Source: Sipunculus nudus (Eukaryota > Annelida > Sipuncula > Golfingiida > Sipunculidae). From it: a DNA stretch of 64,000 bases. Made by a program: the position numbers and the translations under genes. The notes beneath the pieces are model-generated. The model was not told the origin of the DNA, did not search any database, and worked only from the letters and a program-made list of their open reading frames with translations. The DNA lies in assembly GCA_026874595.1 (NCBI GenBank), contig CM049317.1, positions 37,294,401-37,358,400 of the forward strand, given 5' to 3'. Positions 21,531 through 34,473 of this stretch are shown here, one piece after another (positions within the stretch are counted from its first letter, which is position 1; each line of letters starts with the position of its first letter).

Positions 21531-23880
21531 TAACGTTATAACGTTACCATTAGATTAGACCAAGTGTACCTTCATCCCAGTAGAGTCTTCATTACTTCTA
21601 AAGTAAAGTCCGCACATTACTTTAAAGTTAAAACGCTATAGGTTCAGTGTTCATTTCGTCCACAAACTCTGATAATTGCATCAAAGGGAGTTTAAAAATA
21701 GTCGTCAATTGTAAATCCATGTATAACGTAACACGGAGATTTAATGCCACAGGCTCAAACAGCTAGTCTGGAGCTGATACATTAATATCGCATCGTTGAA
21801 AGATACAGCGATACCTAACTTAGCGAAAATATCCATCTAGTCGTTTTGTCTGTTTAGTTTGTTGTATAATGCTAGACACAGAAAGTATACATGAACAGAG
21901 TTTTCAGATAACACCAGTATCATGAAAAGCCCCCATTCGGAAATGTTTTCTGCATAACCTTTGTTGTAATGATAGAATAGGATCGGATTTTTACTGAAGA
22001 GATAAAACCGTAAGAAATATAATGCGGGTCATCAACTTATTACTGTTTCGCGCTCATATATCATGTACATCATAACTTGATGAAAGGGTCCAGATATATA
22101 ACCGTAAACTATTCTGACCATAACAGGATTTCTCTCAATCAGTCGGTCATCACATCATGTCGTCGATGGAACTTTTGCGTTCTAGAATCTGGAAGTAACC
22201 AGGTTATCATGTTCCACATTTAACTGTTCTCGGATAGGTGAGAAGTACTTTGCGTGTTTCTCAAGGGGTCATGACGCTGAGCAGACTAGGAAGACATTTA
22301 CAAAAGGAATGTTTTCATCCGAATGCCAAATGTTCAAGGTAGCATCCCAAATCACCTGAGGCATAGCTCAGACGATATGGATAACAGAGACCTAATTTCA
22401 AGTTTCCAAGACGATTTTTTTTTTATAAATCTCACTGGATGTCAAGTCAGAAAGTTCTAGGTGTAAAGGTTACGAGGAAGGTCTAAAAGCAAAATTTAAG
22501 GAAATGCGCAATAATTTAAAAATAATCCAGGTGGCACCACCAGTCTCCAGGAACTGATGAAACACTCCGTGATTAATTTGCATGCAAATAAACATGGTGA
22601 TGAATGCATTAGTTTTTCAGATACTGGAGCTTTTGTATCATTTTTTTAGTTATTCGGGGAATATTCCTGAGCCTCTTAGCTCAGAAGATATGGGTAACAG
22701 AGACCTAAATACAGGATTCGAAGGAGATTTTTTTAAGACCTCCTTGCATGTCAAGTTATGATTTGTGTTTGGATAACGGACGGACGGACTCATGACAAAG
22801 AGTGATCGCTATAGCTAAGATAATTTGAAGTCAGCTGGGCTAAAAAAAACTATTTGCACCGTCTATACTCATTGTCTCCAGAATCATGGGTGATATGGGT
22901 GATATGCGGATGTAATATATATTGTTGATGTTATTTCCCGAATAAATTAAATTAATAAACACCCAACAATTGATTTTTTTTCTGCCATATGTTGTGGTCC
23001 ATAAAATCTGGCAGCACGCTTTTCAGGCACTTGTTTAGGTGGGCGCATTTGGCAGTCCTGCACTGACAATACACCTTCCCAGTATTTCCTATATTATGGT
23101 CACCAACATAGTTTGAAAACCAGTGAGCTTCATTGAAAAACTCACCTCATGGGCAATTACGTCTCACATATATTAATGAAAGTGCTTCACACTTTTAGTT
23201 ACAATGTAAACATTTTCGACTCTAATTAACGCAGCCCTTGGAAACAATGGAACAAACTGATGCATGCAGAAATTTTAATAAACATCATAACATGGTTAAT
23301 TTCTGGGTTCAATCTGACAATTTAAATAAACATGATTAACCTATTCCGTGGTGTCACCAAGGAACATGTATGTGTAAAAATTAGAAAAAAATATTGTGCT
23401 ACCGTTCTTGGGGAAACGATGAAACACTTCATGATCAAAACGCATGGAAAAGACTGCACCTTTGAAGATCAAAAAAAAGAAAAAAAAATGTGTATAAATT
23501 AAATTTAAAAAAAATAAAAAAAGGAAAAAGCAGGTGGCGCCACCTGCCTGCAGGAACTGATGAAACACTCCATGGTGAATATGCATTCAAACAATCATTG
23601 GGAGCAATGCATTAGTTGTTTAGATACTGGACCTTTTGTATCAAATTATTCTGGGCTCTACTTCTGAGCCCTATAGCTCAAAGGATATTGGTAACAGAGA
23701 CCTACTTTCAGATTTTTACTGGCCTCCTTGGATGTCAAGTTAGAAGATTCTAGGTCCAATGGTTACAATTTCTGCCCTGTTAAAGGACGACCGCATTTTT
23801 GAAGGTATTAAGAGATATAATGCAAAAGAATTCTAAAAATACAGGTGGCGCCACCTGTCTGCAATTCATTATTACAAAAA
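20930..23880 (-). repeat. Dispersed repeat A array, reverse orientation
   Basis: Landmarks recur: GATATGGGTAACAGAGACCTA; TCTAGGTSYAATGGTTAC; and CAGGAACTGATGAAACACTC preceded by CAGGTGGCRCCACC, at about 21230, 22533 and 23531. A weaker copy with ATGAAACACTTCATGATCAA is near 23418. Parts fall inside tandem duplication 2. The sequence ACGGACGGACGGACTCATGA (21481 region) is the end also seen in forward copies at 46080. Noncoding. Confidence 0.65.
21531..22817. repeat. Tandem duplication 2, copy 2
   Basis: Nearly identical to 20171-21530 but lacks about 60-70 bases present in copy 1 around 20842-20900, where TCTAGAATCTGGAAG is found instead. It ends at CGCTATAGCTA (about 22817). Confidence 0.9.
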
Positions 23881-24389
23881 AAAGTGTTTACAAGAAAAAC
23901 ATCATATACAATATGGGAGCATTTCTATTAGTGTTTTGTTAAACAACACAGTTATTTTTCTAATAATATTTTAGACTGATAAACACCTTACTTCTTGTGC
24001 CAATCTGATTAACCTTTCCTCAAAGAGTTCCTGAAGTTTTGATGATGACAATGATAATAACGATACTCATCCTAAATTAATTATGTTGTATGAAGTATTA
24101 AGCAAGAATTTTAGCCGAAAAATGTATGACTTCCTAAACGTAGAAATATAATCTTTGCCATGAAATAATAAGTGCTTCTGAAATGAAATGTTACGGTGTG
24201 CGACTTTTATAAATACCCTGTAAATGTGAAACAGGTTGTACTCGTCAAAACAATAACCAATATATATTAAGCACTTGTAAGAGGTTATGGTTATCTTCGA
24301 TTGTTTTATTAAAACCCCCCTATAACAAAGACTAGATGCGCCAGTTGAAAATCTACGCTCCTGTGAGACAAAAAGTTGTGTGATAAGTT

Positions 24390-24640
24390 GTTTTTGAACG
24401 TGAGCATTCTGCAGGGACTTTTCTTCATATATTTCACTTTCATGATATAAAGATTACAAAAGCTAGAATACTCCAGGAAAGATCCATCCCCTAAAAAGTC
24501 AACAAAGATAGCAAATTTAGCTATTCATGAAATCACAAAACGAACTAAGTTTTAACAAAGACATGAGGCATATAAAGAGTCACGAATAATGATTGAGACT
24601 TTTTTTCCTGATAAAAAATGTTGGTCTGGCAACATGATTA
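24390..24640. repeat. Diverged duplicate of 27240-27460
   Basis: Both start with ATTCTGCAGGGAC and share AAAGTCARYAAARATRRCAAA and GGCATATAWA in the same order and spacing. Divergence is substantial, so the duplication is old. No coding potential is seen. Confidence 0.45.
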
Positions 24641-24769
24641 GTGGAGTGATAAAGAATAAATTTTCCTGTAAAATAATTCTGAGAAAGATATATTGAATAA
24701 TTTGAGGCTTTGAGGAATTAACAAAACCATGTTTTAGGTCTCAGTTAATTATAGTATTATACATATTAA

Positions 24770-26035
24770 CGGACACGTGCGTGTTTGTCTTTGAAGTTTA
24801 TTGTACGCAGAAATGCAACGTATAGCTGTTGTCACCAGAGAACTGTGACCTAGTTGTTGTATTGGATATTCAAGTAGGAAGTATAACCAGATGATCATTT
24901 ATTGTACATTATTATAGAGTGTCAGGTTTAGGCATTAGCGTGATAACTTTGGTTAGAGAGCACACGTGTTTCATCCAAAGTTTATTTCAGTACATTCAAA
25001 GTCCGCCTGTTTGGCGGTCTCTATATTAACGAGTGTTTGTTATAGATTTCAGAGGAAGAGCACATGCTTAGTTTTGTATTCTCAGAGTTGTATCTCTTGA
25101 GGCGTGTCCATCTAAATAATCATGGTATTATTGAAGGTCATCATGCTAGAAAATTATGATTGGCCAGAAGAACGGTTAGGACTTGTGAAGGCAGCAAGTA
25201 TAAATAAGACGTGATCAAGAGGAAATTCACTGCAATTGCCTGATCAGCGCACAAGTTTGGTGTAGCTTGAGGATGTTTGCAGTATAGAGGCATTTCTGCG
25301 TTCATAGGAGTCTTGAAAGCTGAGTGATGATGCCTATAAGCGCAGGTAGTCGGTGTCTGAGAAAGGCCACTTTGATAACTCTGTAACGGAATTCGGTGCG
25401 GAATCGTTATTTACTGACAGACTGGTAATGTGGGGATTTATACCGTTGTCAGCGCTTCGATTAACAGACCGAGGACGTTATTTAAACGTATAGGTAATTG
25501 GGTATCCCTATGTGGATTCATAGTCAGTTACCTAAAGCCGGGTGCTTCTAGGAGACATCAGCTGTGAAGGACATTTATTGTGAATCAATGTTTGCTTATA
25601 GTAAGTGCTTTGTAAATTGTGCATCAAGTGGAAAACGAATACTCGAGCGAGGGACTGTTGGTTGTCGGAGTATATCAAAGTGGGTTGAGAGTAATGTGTA
25701 CACAGGGAGAGCGATAGGCGAGCAGAGCGGCTTAACATTCTAATGTCAAGTGTGCGCAATAGTCATGTGTTTAGGATCAGGGTAAACAAGGGACTTCTTT
25801 CTGAATGAGATTAGCGGACTCGGTGATTTTTCTGTGTTTATTAACAGACTTTTGTAATCATCAGTGCTTTTATATATGGAGCGCCTCTTCAGAGAAATGT
25901 GTCTTCTGTTTATAAATATATATTTGTTTTGTTAACTTCTACCTTGGTGTCTTTATTGGTGTACGTATGTTTTGGTTTCAAACCAGTTGGTTTGACATTG
26001 AAAAAGAACCTGGCCGTTCACATCTTTAGCGGTAT
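24770..26035 (+). repeat. Possible solo LTR
   Basis: The block has a TATA-like AAGTATAAATAAGACG at about 25197 and ends near TTGGTTTGACA or CCGTTCACA (25990-26020). It is followed by TTAGCGGTATGAGAGC, a context often seen just after the LTR in gypsy elements (primer-binding region). The left boundary is not defined and no partner LTR or gag was found, so this is a weak call. The 75-codon minus frame at 25532-25759 is not convincing. Confidence 0.3.
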
Positions 26036-26640
26036 GAGAGCAGCCAATTAGGAAGGGCAGGCGGAGATAAATACATTTGAAATTATTAAAGTTTGCCCTT
26101 ATTGATTGTCATGGAGTAAGCGTCTTTTAGTGCAAGTCTGTGACAAAGAAATAACTTCAGAGTTGGTTAGTTGCTTAGTCTCTAAGCACATTAACGCCAA
26201 GGGATACGTACTGGTTTTACTAAACCATTTGTAGATGGTTAGGGTAAAACCGTTTGGGCAATCAGTAAAAATTTGGAGAATCAGAATCACCATATCATTA
26301 ACTTTTCTTAGTACCATTATGACAAAAGATGATTTCTGTTTCCCCGTGTTGAAAGCGCCTAATCGTACACATGTAACCGGATTTGAAGCCTGACTGTATT
26401 TACACATGTCAAATAAACTCATGACTGATAAGACGATTCTGTCGGCGATTTTAAGGCTCTGACCGCAGAACCTGTTTGTTATTAGAATCCCCATCGGTTT
26501 GAAAATGTACTAGTAGTATGTTTTCAATGTCTATGAAGATTGCGGATCCGAAAAGAAATTATGTTTAATAGCCACCCTATCCCGAATTGTGTTTCAGTTG
26601 TGGAACTTCCTTTTCAACAGCCATTCTTTTATACAACCCA

Positions 26641-27093
26641 TCAATTTGCCGAATTGTTAAGACCATGGTTTTCATGAAAATAAATACTTATTAACAGATA
26701 TATAACAACTTGTAAATCCATAAATAGTATGTCAAACGGTGGCCTTGCAACATGTCGCGATCCCCAGTACTGACCCAACTGAAAAACCCTCGCATTGAAA
26801 GCGGAGTCATTTGGTCTTTGTTTAGCGTTTGAATTAAAGCCAATACGTTTTATATACAATAATGGGTATGGGAGGTTAATGGGAATTATAATGGACCCGC
26901 GAGACAGCGTATTGCACAAAAACTCTGAGCTCGGGCAGAGCATGATTTTTTGCCATAGTCTGAATGGGCCAGTAAGCTCGAAAAAAAGGGGTGGCTCCTG
27001 TAAATCGTGAACTGCGTGAAGGAAAAGAAATAGGCAACGTATGGGGTTATTTAAATTAATAATTATGCAGTATAATAGGAAATACAGCCGCAA
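26641..27093 (-). pseudogene. Exon-like open segment, copy 1 (unrecognised protein)
   Basis: A 150-codon minus frame includes PPLFFELTGPFRLW, GSIIIPINLPYPLLYIKR and RPNDSAFNARVFQLG. I do not recognise the family. A run of pyrimidines ending in CACGCAG (complement near 27010-27030) could be a splice acceptor just upstream of the PPLFFEL part. A diverged relative at 27990-28260 aligns as peptide, which suggests former coding sequence. No other exons were found, and there are no cysteine or catalytic patterns to point to a function. Confidence 0.3.
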
Positions 27094-27239
27094 AAGAAAA
27101 CAAACTTACTCACTGACGAAACGTGTACAGAAATGGGAGAGTCATATCAAGAGTGCAAGCTGGTAATCATTTGACAAAAAAGCTGTGTATTTAATAATTG
27201 TATAGACTTTGTGCACCCTTGAAAAATCGACAGTTCCAA

Positions 27240-27460
27240 ATTATAAATATTTTTGTATTCTGCAGGGACCGTTGTTCATGATTTAAAGGTAAGTTTTGCC
27301 AGAATTCTCTAGGAAACCCCCACCCCTATAAAGTCAGTAAAAATGACAAATTATACTAGTTAAGAATTCTAACGAGGATGTGGACGCAAGGCATATATAA
27401 GGTATTGGAATTATTCGTCCGAAAAAAAAATTGGCACGACATCGTGATTGCCTGCGTAAT
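27240..27460. repeat. Diverged duplicate of 24390-24640
   Basis: See the paired copy. Shared blocks begin at ATTCTGCAGGGAC (27258) and extend about 200 bases. Confidence 0.45.
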
Positions 27461-27989
27461 TATGCTTGTATATATAAGCCATTCATACTATGAAAAAAAA
27501 TTAATGAAATTGTAAGACTGTATATAGAACAGTTAATGATTATGAACGGTAATTTGCATAAATTAAAACCTAAAAAAGACATCAGGAAACTGATGGCAAT
27601 CTTCGGTAAATCATATACATGTCATTGAACCCTCATGCACGCGAAAATGTTTCTAAAACCTGCCGGGCTTAGGCAGGCACAGGCAAAAATAATCTATCAG
27701 TATTAAATGCTTATTCTGAGCTTTATTTATTGTCATTTGGTTGACATGACAGTGTTGATGTTTCCAGATAAACGGCAGGTTTTCATATATCTGTTCAATT
27801 CCGTTTTAAGTTGTTTCGTCTCTCACCAGCTGAAACAAGTCCACTGAAGCATGACAGTGTTTATTCATGAAAAGTGTACACTTGAACACATGACTGATAT
27901 GGAGATTAAAATTTCCAGATTAAAAAAAAAAATAAACTGAAACCATGGTTGTAATGGAAATATATAAATGAATGTATAAAAGTCAACAT

Positions 27990-28260
27990 ACGTGTTAAAA
28001 ATATAAAACAGCCAAAGGGTGGTCTATTAACTGGTCGTGGCGTAAACGCAACTGAATAGCGCTCGCATTGAAAGCAGAAACGTTAGGTCTTTCTTCTGAA
28101 TCAAAACATCTTTACTTCCTGTTGGGCGAAGAATTGGCATCAATGTGGATTACAGTGGATCTGTTACCACAAATCACACTATCTCTGTGGTCGTTGAGCT
28201 CGAAATGCAGGAAAATGCCCAAGGACCCTCTAAATGGCGTGACATGTGCGGTGGGCTTGA
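27990..28260 (-). pseudogene. Exon-like segment, copy 2 (unrecognised protein)
   Basis: Minus-strand reading gives FRGSLGIFLHFELND, then, past a stop, ERPNVSAFNASAIQL and DHPLAVLYF. The RPN-x-SAFNA-x2-x-QL core and the FEL motif align with copy 1. At DNA level the shared CTCGCATTGAAAGCRGA (28058 and 26785) is the most conserved part. At least one stop breaks the frame. Function unknown. Confidence 0.3.
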
Positions 28261-28319
28261 AGCACAATCGCGCCATTTAAGTGCTGCAAGAGTGTTAAGA
28301 CAGCTTGCCTGACCGTGAG

Positions 28320-31300
28320 TATGAGAGCGGGGTTTGATATTTTACCAGTTATAATCATTACCAGTTAAATACTGAGTGTTAAGCTTACACTAACTAAAAT
28401 GTTGAGGGTATTATCGACTCACCTGACTGGGTGAATCCATGTATTTTGAACTGATTATCGTTTGGGTTATTAAAAAATTGAATACATATGTTCTCAACAC
28501 ACGTAAAAGAATCCAACCACCACAAACAATTCTAGACCCACCTAAAACAGGTGTGAAAGTAAACGTATGACAGTGTCTCTCTTTCCATTGTCATATTTAG
28601 ATAAGTCCCTGTTTCATTCCAAATCTCCATGTTTATGTTACTTAATGTTCCTTCCTTTTATGACAGAAAATAATTAGTACATAGCAGGTCCTCTTCATTA
28701 AACATTACCCGAGTACACAAGACATATTAATTCCGTATGTATCAGTTTATTTACAGGTATGCCGTGCATGGTTAAACCTAACAGCGTTGAAAAAGTATCT
28801 AATTGTCCCACGATGGTATACAACACAGAATATTTTCTCTTACAGACGTCCAGGAACCCGCCCGGTTTAGGAGATGAGTCGCTTGTTTCAACCAAATGAT
28901 AGTGGACAAAGATGTACCCGTTTAGCTAAGGGAACATTCAGCTCTTGAACAGTTGTAAATCAGAGCCAGATGGTATGGTATCAACTGTATATATATCGTA
29001 CAAATCCTAACAGGTAATCACTTGTTCATAAACATGTAATACATGTTTTAACATATATATATATTACATTCTCGATTAACGGAAGGGTGTTAGCTTTGCC
29101 TGATAACAGTTTCAGGCGATCAGTAGGATATGATAAAATAAACACCTACATGTTATTCTAGAATAAGCTTCCACTCAGAAGCTACGTATTAATGTTCGTA
29201 TTTCATTAAGAAAGGTTAGATAGATGCCCGCATTTCTTATAAGATACTGATCTCCGGTGACATCACGCAGCAGACTGTAGTTGCATCAAACAATACTGAT
29301 AGTATCGTGGGTAAATACTGGTCGTATTGTGGGTTTTAAACATATGCTACAGATGCTGTCTTCACAATATGGATGATCCATGGAACTTTAGAAACGCACA
29401 TAATCCATAAGAATATTAAATAGTGGGCGTCTTGCAGAAAATAACATATGGCAACTCATTGATCCGATTATGTAACTTTAAGTATATTTTTTATATAGAT
29501 CTATTTAAAAAAACGTATCCCATGTCCTTTGGTTGATAGAAAGCTCGTTCATAAAATGTTATGAAGCTGTGAGTTTATGTTACATATTGTTCGAATTTTC
29601 CAAACTATGCATCAAAGCCTTGTTTAATTAGTTTATCTTTTGTTCATATTCTTCCCATGTAATGTTTAAATCAAAATACCATACACGACCAGTTTTGGCA
29701 ATCAGATAATTGTGGATATCCATGCAATAACACAATACTTTGCAAACCACACTTATTGTGGATCCGTCTGGCAAAGCATGATATGTCAGAATTCAATGAT
29801 ATAACTGAACCTTTGCAAGAAACAACAACATGATCTCTGCACACCAATATATTGCTCTCCCGAACTCGCCGACATTCTTTATATCTTGATTGATTTGCTA
29901 TCATAATAGAACATTTGCTGTTTAAATACATTAGGAATACGTTAGCCTCTGTTTCTCACATTTAATTTATTGGATTATAAATAAACTTACGTTCCCTTTA
30001 AGATGTTCGATACCATGATATGTGATCGTTGAATCTATGGTCTTAGATCTGAGTGGTTTCCTACAGAGAAGGGTTTCTTTCCTTCGAGTATAATTCAAAG
30101 TGCGTCTCAAAAATCGGATGGTTATTAGAAACTATACCGTGGTTATTGGATTTAAGGATTTTGATGTGTATAGAAAACCCCTAACAATAGGAGTTGTTTA
30201 AATACTTTGGGAAGTTCACCTATTCCTTTATCCTTGTACTATATAAAACAACTTGTTTTGGTACAATGGAAAAATAACATATATCTTTATGAGAAATATA
30301 TACATAAGCATTAATTATATATATTTTAGTTTAAGGTCTATTTACATTTTAAGTCCGGAGAAGCGTTGTATAAAGCTTATATTCACTCTTATGAAAACGG
30401 CTCAACATATAAGGATAAATCACCAACATGATTCAAAGGGGTTAAATTGATCTGCCGTTTCATAATGAAGTTGCATATTTATAAACCAGTCAGAACTGAC
30501 CAATATTTACCTGTTTATGAGGTAGGAAGCTAGAAATAAAATTAATATAAAAACGATTTTGGAAATTGATATTTTGAGAAGCTGTTCAGTAGTAGCTGTC
30601 CATGACATTATATCTTCCTTTGAAGTAGAAAAAGGAGTAACCTAATATTTATTAAAACACATTATGAGGTCAGGCATGACCAAAAGTGATACAGGGCCCA
30701 TACACTGACAATTATCCGTAACGTTATTATCGATCGATGCCGAAATTGTCAGTTTATGTTCCCTTTTGACTCGGGTAATGTTTTGGCACAGGTAACTCGG
30801 GGACTAACTGGTATGACCGGCTGATTGAAAACATCCTACAGATATATAAATAAAAGGCATTACTTAAGCGAGAACAATCGATGATAAATGAGCCGAACCG
30901 TATCTATAGTCGGTACACTGCATTATAGTGCCATACATGTAAAGCATCATGTGTGATACAAACTCCTGCAAGAACAACGTCAGCAGGAAGCATTATGTTT
31001 CCGGTATTGCACTGAAATGTGGTTCATTTATCAGTACAAGAATGGTTGGTCGCCGATGATTTTAACACAATTCTCACACAAATGTTTGGTGACAAGTTTT
31101 AAACGAGTAATAAGTATTGACAGAACCCTGTCCTATTTGGTTGGGTGTATAGTTTATATTCTTGAACGATTATATTGAAGGATATACTTTCACATACTAA
31201 TGTGACTTTAGACTATATCTATGCAGTCTTGTTGCATATAAGCCATTTAATCCATTAAAAAGACATACTCATAGCATTCATTAGTTTAAAGAAACGTGCG

Positions 31301-31539
31301 TCATCTAGCTGTTTATCATTAGTTATACAACCAAATTCTAGGATTGTTTTATGTGAGACAGATCTAGCATCATCGTGCTTGTATCGTAATTTTTAAAAAT
31401 GGCCCGAAGTAAGGGTGGTGTCATGTGAAGTATATCTGAAATGTCAAGATCTTGTCGGGAGTGAGGTATGTTAATCTGCCTTGATATCAACAGAGATCAT
31501 TGTATATTACTCTTAAAGTAAGTATCACAATTACTTGTA

Positions 31540-31540
<1 letters not shown>
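28320..31540. other. Unassigned AT-rich DNA
   Basis: No gene supported. A repeat B fragment lies at about 30765-30850. The minus frame at 29671-29931 (86 codons, Cys-rich) lacks recognisable domain spacing. Small (AT) runs occur at 28989 and 29055. Confidence 0.5.
30765..30850. repeat. Dispersed repeat B, copy 1
   Basis: CTCGGGTAATGTTTTGGCAC, then GGGACTAACTGGT and ATTGAAAACATC, match 42335-42410 and, more weakly, 37230-37300. Confidence 0.5.

Positions 31541-31542
<2 letters not shown>

Positions 31543-31583
<41 letters not shown>
31543..31583. repeat. (AT)n microsatellite
   Basis: About 20 AT units. Confidence 0.95.
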
Positions 31584-31587
<4 letters not shown>

Positions 31588-33440
31588 GAGCATGAGTTCT
31601 ATATATATTTCACGTTTTTTTTAATTACCGGTCACCAGGCCTCTAGTTTGTTCTGGACAGGTGTTGTCGCCCGGCAAATGTTTCATTACATTAGCTTGCC
31701 CCGCATCTTCGGCCTCAATATAGCACCTGAGAGAGACTGTGCAGTTTATCCCGGAATATTTGTGTTTTATCAACCACACCTTGTTTGTACCCAAGGAGGC
31801 ATTCTTTGTCAGATCAGGCTACTATATCATGACAGAAAATGAGAGGTTTCCTCTCATGGGCACCAGTGAGGTATCAATAATACATTGCTAAAGCTCGAGC
31901 ATATTTAGGTAAGAGGAGCCTTCGAGCAGGGCCATACTCGTATTTCACTCCCGAGAGCATTTGTGTCACTCACCTTATCCCGCCATTATTAAGTTAATTT
32001 GTTATTTCAGTATTTCTGTCAAGAAAAACCCTACTCAATCAAGATTACCCGGTTCTTATTTGACAGATATATGGAATCAACGAGGGAAAAACGGACTGCC
32101 TTATGCTTCGATGAGAAGCTAACGATGATTTAACGGCTCGGTCATAATGCCAAGCCTGCCGTCATTGCAAGGGATTTCAGACCAACCTCGCCTTATCTAC
32201 TGTTAATGATAAAAAGAAAAGTAACAAAAAAATTGTCTAATAAAAGTAAGGTCACCAGATACATCTTAAACAAGAAACGTAAAAACATGCGAACAGCAGC
32301 CGACGAGAAGCTGGAGCCTAAACACATTCCTAAAGATATAAATCTGTGTTCCAAGAAAAGCAAGCCTCCGCCATGTTCGGGGGGGGTCACTATTGTGGGA
32401 GGCTCCCCAACTCCTGTATGCATTCTCTTATTCGACCCATATTCTAAGGTTCATAAGTGCATAAGTGACTTTACATTTGTGACAATTGCGTGGCGATGAA
32501 TCTGGATCTTGTGAGCGATCAATACCAAACTGTAATTGATTCCCGAAATGGCCTGCAAATTTCATACAATTCAGTGTATGACTGTGTGAGTAAAATATAA
32601 AGAAATACACAAATCCATACTAACTTTGATGAACGCAAAACCGTCTGGCGGCACTGTGACTGAAATAACCTTTTTTAATTTGTCGGCTTCATTTTAATTA
32701 GGGTTCCGTGGCAGATGCCATTTGTTAAATGCTGTATGAAGTTGCCACTCACCTCGGAACAGAGAGCACACGTTTAAAAACGCTCTGCGATCAATGGAAT
32801 CATATGGCCGAAGTTCACGCTAACCCAGAAATTCTTGGCGGTGGACCGTGTCCTGAACAGGTACTGCTGGCATTCTTGTATGACGCGTAGGAGGCTTGAC
32901 CGTATTTGCATTTACTTGAAATTGCCTATTCACCTAACATTTGAAAAAGAATTTGTGTGATTTCTGGCTTCCCCTGTGTAAACACAAACGGGCAAAACAT
33001 GTAACCTACGGTGGTAGACTGCATATATGCAGAAGTAACTTGTTGCAAAACGCCATTTGCAAAGCTCTGGCGTATCTGACTTTTGCAAGAAGCCCTTGTT
33101 TAATTTGTCTTGATTATTTAGGCGGGCCCCCTAATCATATAAAGACGTTGATATAAACAAAACAAGCAGTCTGTCTGCGGTGATATCCACAATTTCAGGT
33201 TCAAAGGGATTTCCTTGCGTTAATAAAGGTCAGATAGGTGTCTTTGCCCCTTTAATATTTGGCCTATGGTCCATTCGTGCATAAGTGAATGTATGTTTGT
33301 GCATATTCTTTGATGAATATAACCGATGATGTCTTGCCCCATTCCCGAAAGTCACTGAAAATATCTTTCAGTTGTAAAAAAAACACCCACACAAATACTT
33401 TTAATTTGTCAAAGAACATATGGCCAATAATTGGCAGGTT
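31584..33440. other. Unassigned DNA
   Basis: No gene supported. A perfect 8-bp hairpin, ATGAGAGG-TTT-CCTCTCAT, is at 31839-31857. The overlapping frames at 32193-32610 on both strands are mutually exclusive and without motifs. The region is less AT-rich than its surroundings in places. Confidence 0.45.
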
Positions 33441-34080
33441 GCAGTATTAGTACGCTCTTTACACAGCGCTTTACCTATAGGGCTACTTCCTATATCGTAA
33501 GGCGCTGTTTGTTATGACCTCGTATCCTGCTTTGCAACACCAGAGGGGAGCACTGAATTTTTGTTCAATCAGATGAAACTTTGTGCTGGAAGACAAAGCC
33601 AAGCGAGGAATACACGGAGCCAATCATATTCATTTCTTTTTGAGTGACAGCTCATCCCCCAGCGTAACCGTCTAAACAGGCCACAGGCTCAGAGAGAATT
33701 GCCCCTGACGTGGTTTGCTTAGGGCCTTAGGCACATAGGATGCTCGGCCGGTGAGCTGTAATTCAAACGAAACGTAACAACAAAGGCTGCGTGCACACCT
33801 CGCTGGCTGGTTTCAGTTCTGCAGACAACAGATATATGGCTACGCTAACACAGTCATAATGTCATAATCGAATCGGTCGATGATGCGAGAATGCAGAGGG
33901 TGCAATTTAAATTCGACCGGAAACTCATCAAACGGCCCTTGAAGCGCGGCAATGGGCGGAGCCAGGACGCCTGTCGAGTGTTTGTTTATTGGCATCTGAT
34001 TGGCTGCTTGTCACATCGTACGCACGTTTATTTCAGTGGACAACAAACCGCCATCTGGTGTCTAAATATATCATAAACGG
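33440..34080 (+). promoter_or_regulatory. GC-richer promoter-like patch
   Basis: In an otherwise AT-rich window this stretch has many CpGs, a GC-box-like GGGCGGAGCC (about 33953), an ATTGGCTGC inverted CCAAT-type box (about 34000) and CCGCCATCTGGTG (about 34049), which fits a CTCF/YY1-like site. These together could mark a promoter or a domesticated repeat. No start site, TATA box or downstream coding exon was identified, so the call is tentative. Confidence 0.25.
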
Positions 34081-34363
34081 TCAAAGCTGGCAGCGTGAAA
34101 ATCAGTTGCTTCTTTAGAAGCGCAAGATTTCCGCTGCCTCGGGAACGTACAGTATTAGTAAACGAATCAGTAAAAAGACCCAATAGCTATAAACAAATTT
34201 AAAAGGAATATATATACGATAGTCCTATTCACCTTTGTTAAAACACACAGATATAGACAACATGCATTTTCTGCCATTTATGTATATCTTATAACATTTA
34301 TTATTTTAGATTTTTATTGCGTACTGTTTTACAAGATATAGGTAAAGGATCCATTCACTGCAT

Positions 34364-34473
<110 letters not shown>

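Noticed and set aside
29671..29931. Cys-rich 86-codon minus frame as a lectin-like domain
   Set aside because: Cysteine spacing does not fit a galactose-binding (SUEL) domain and no splice sites support an exon.
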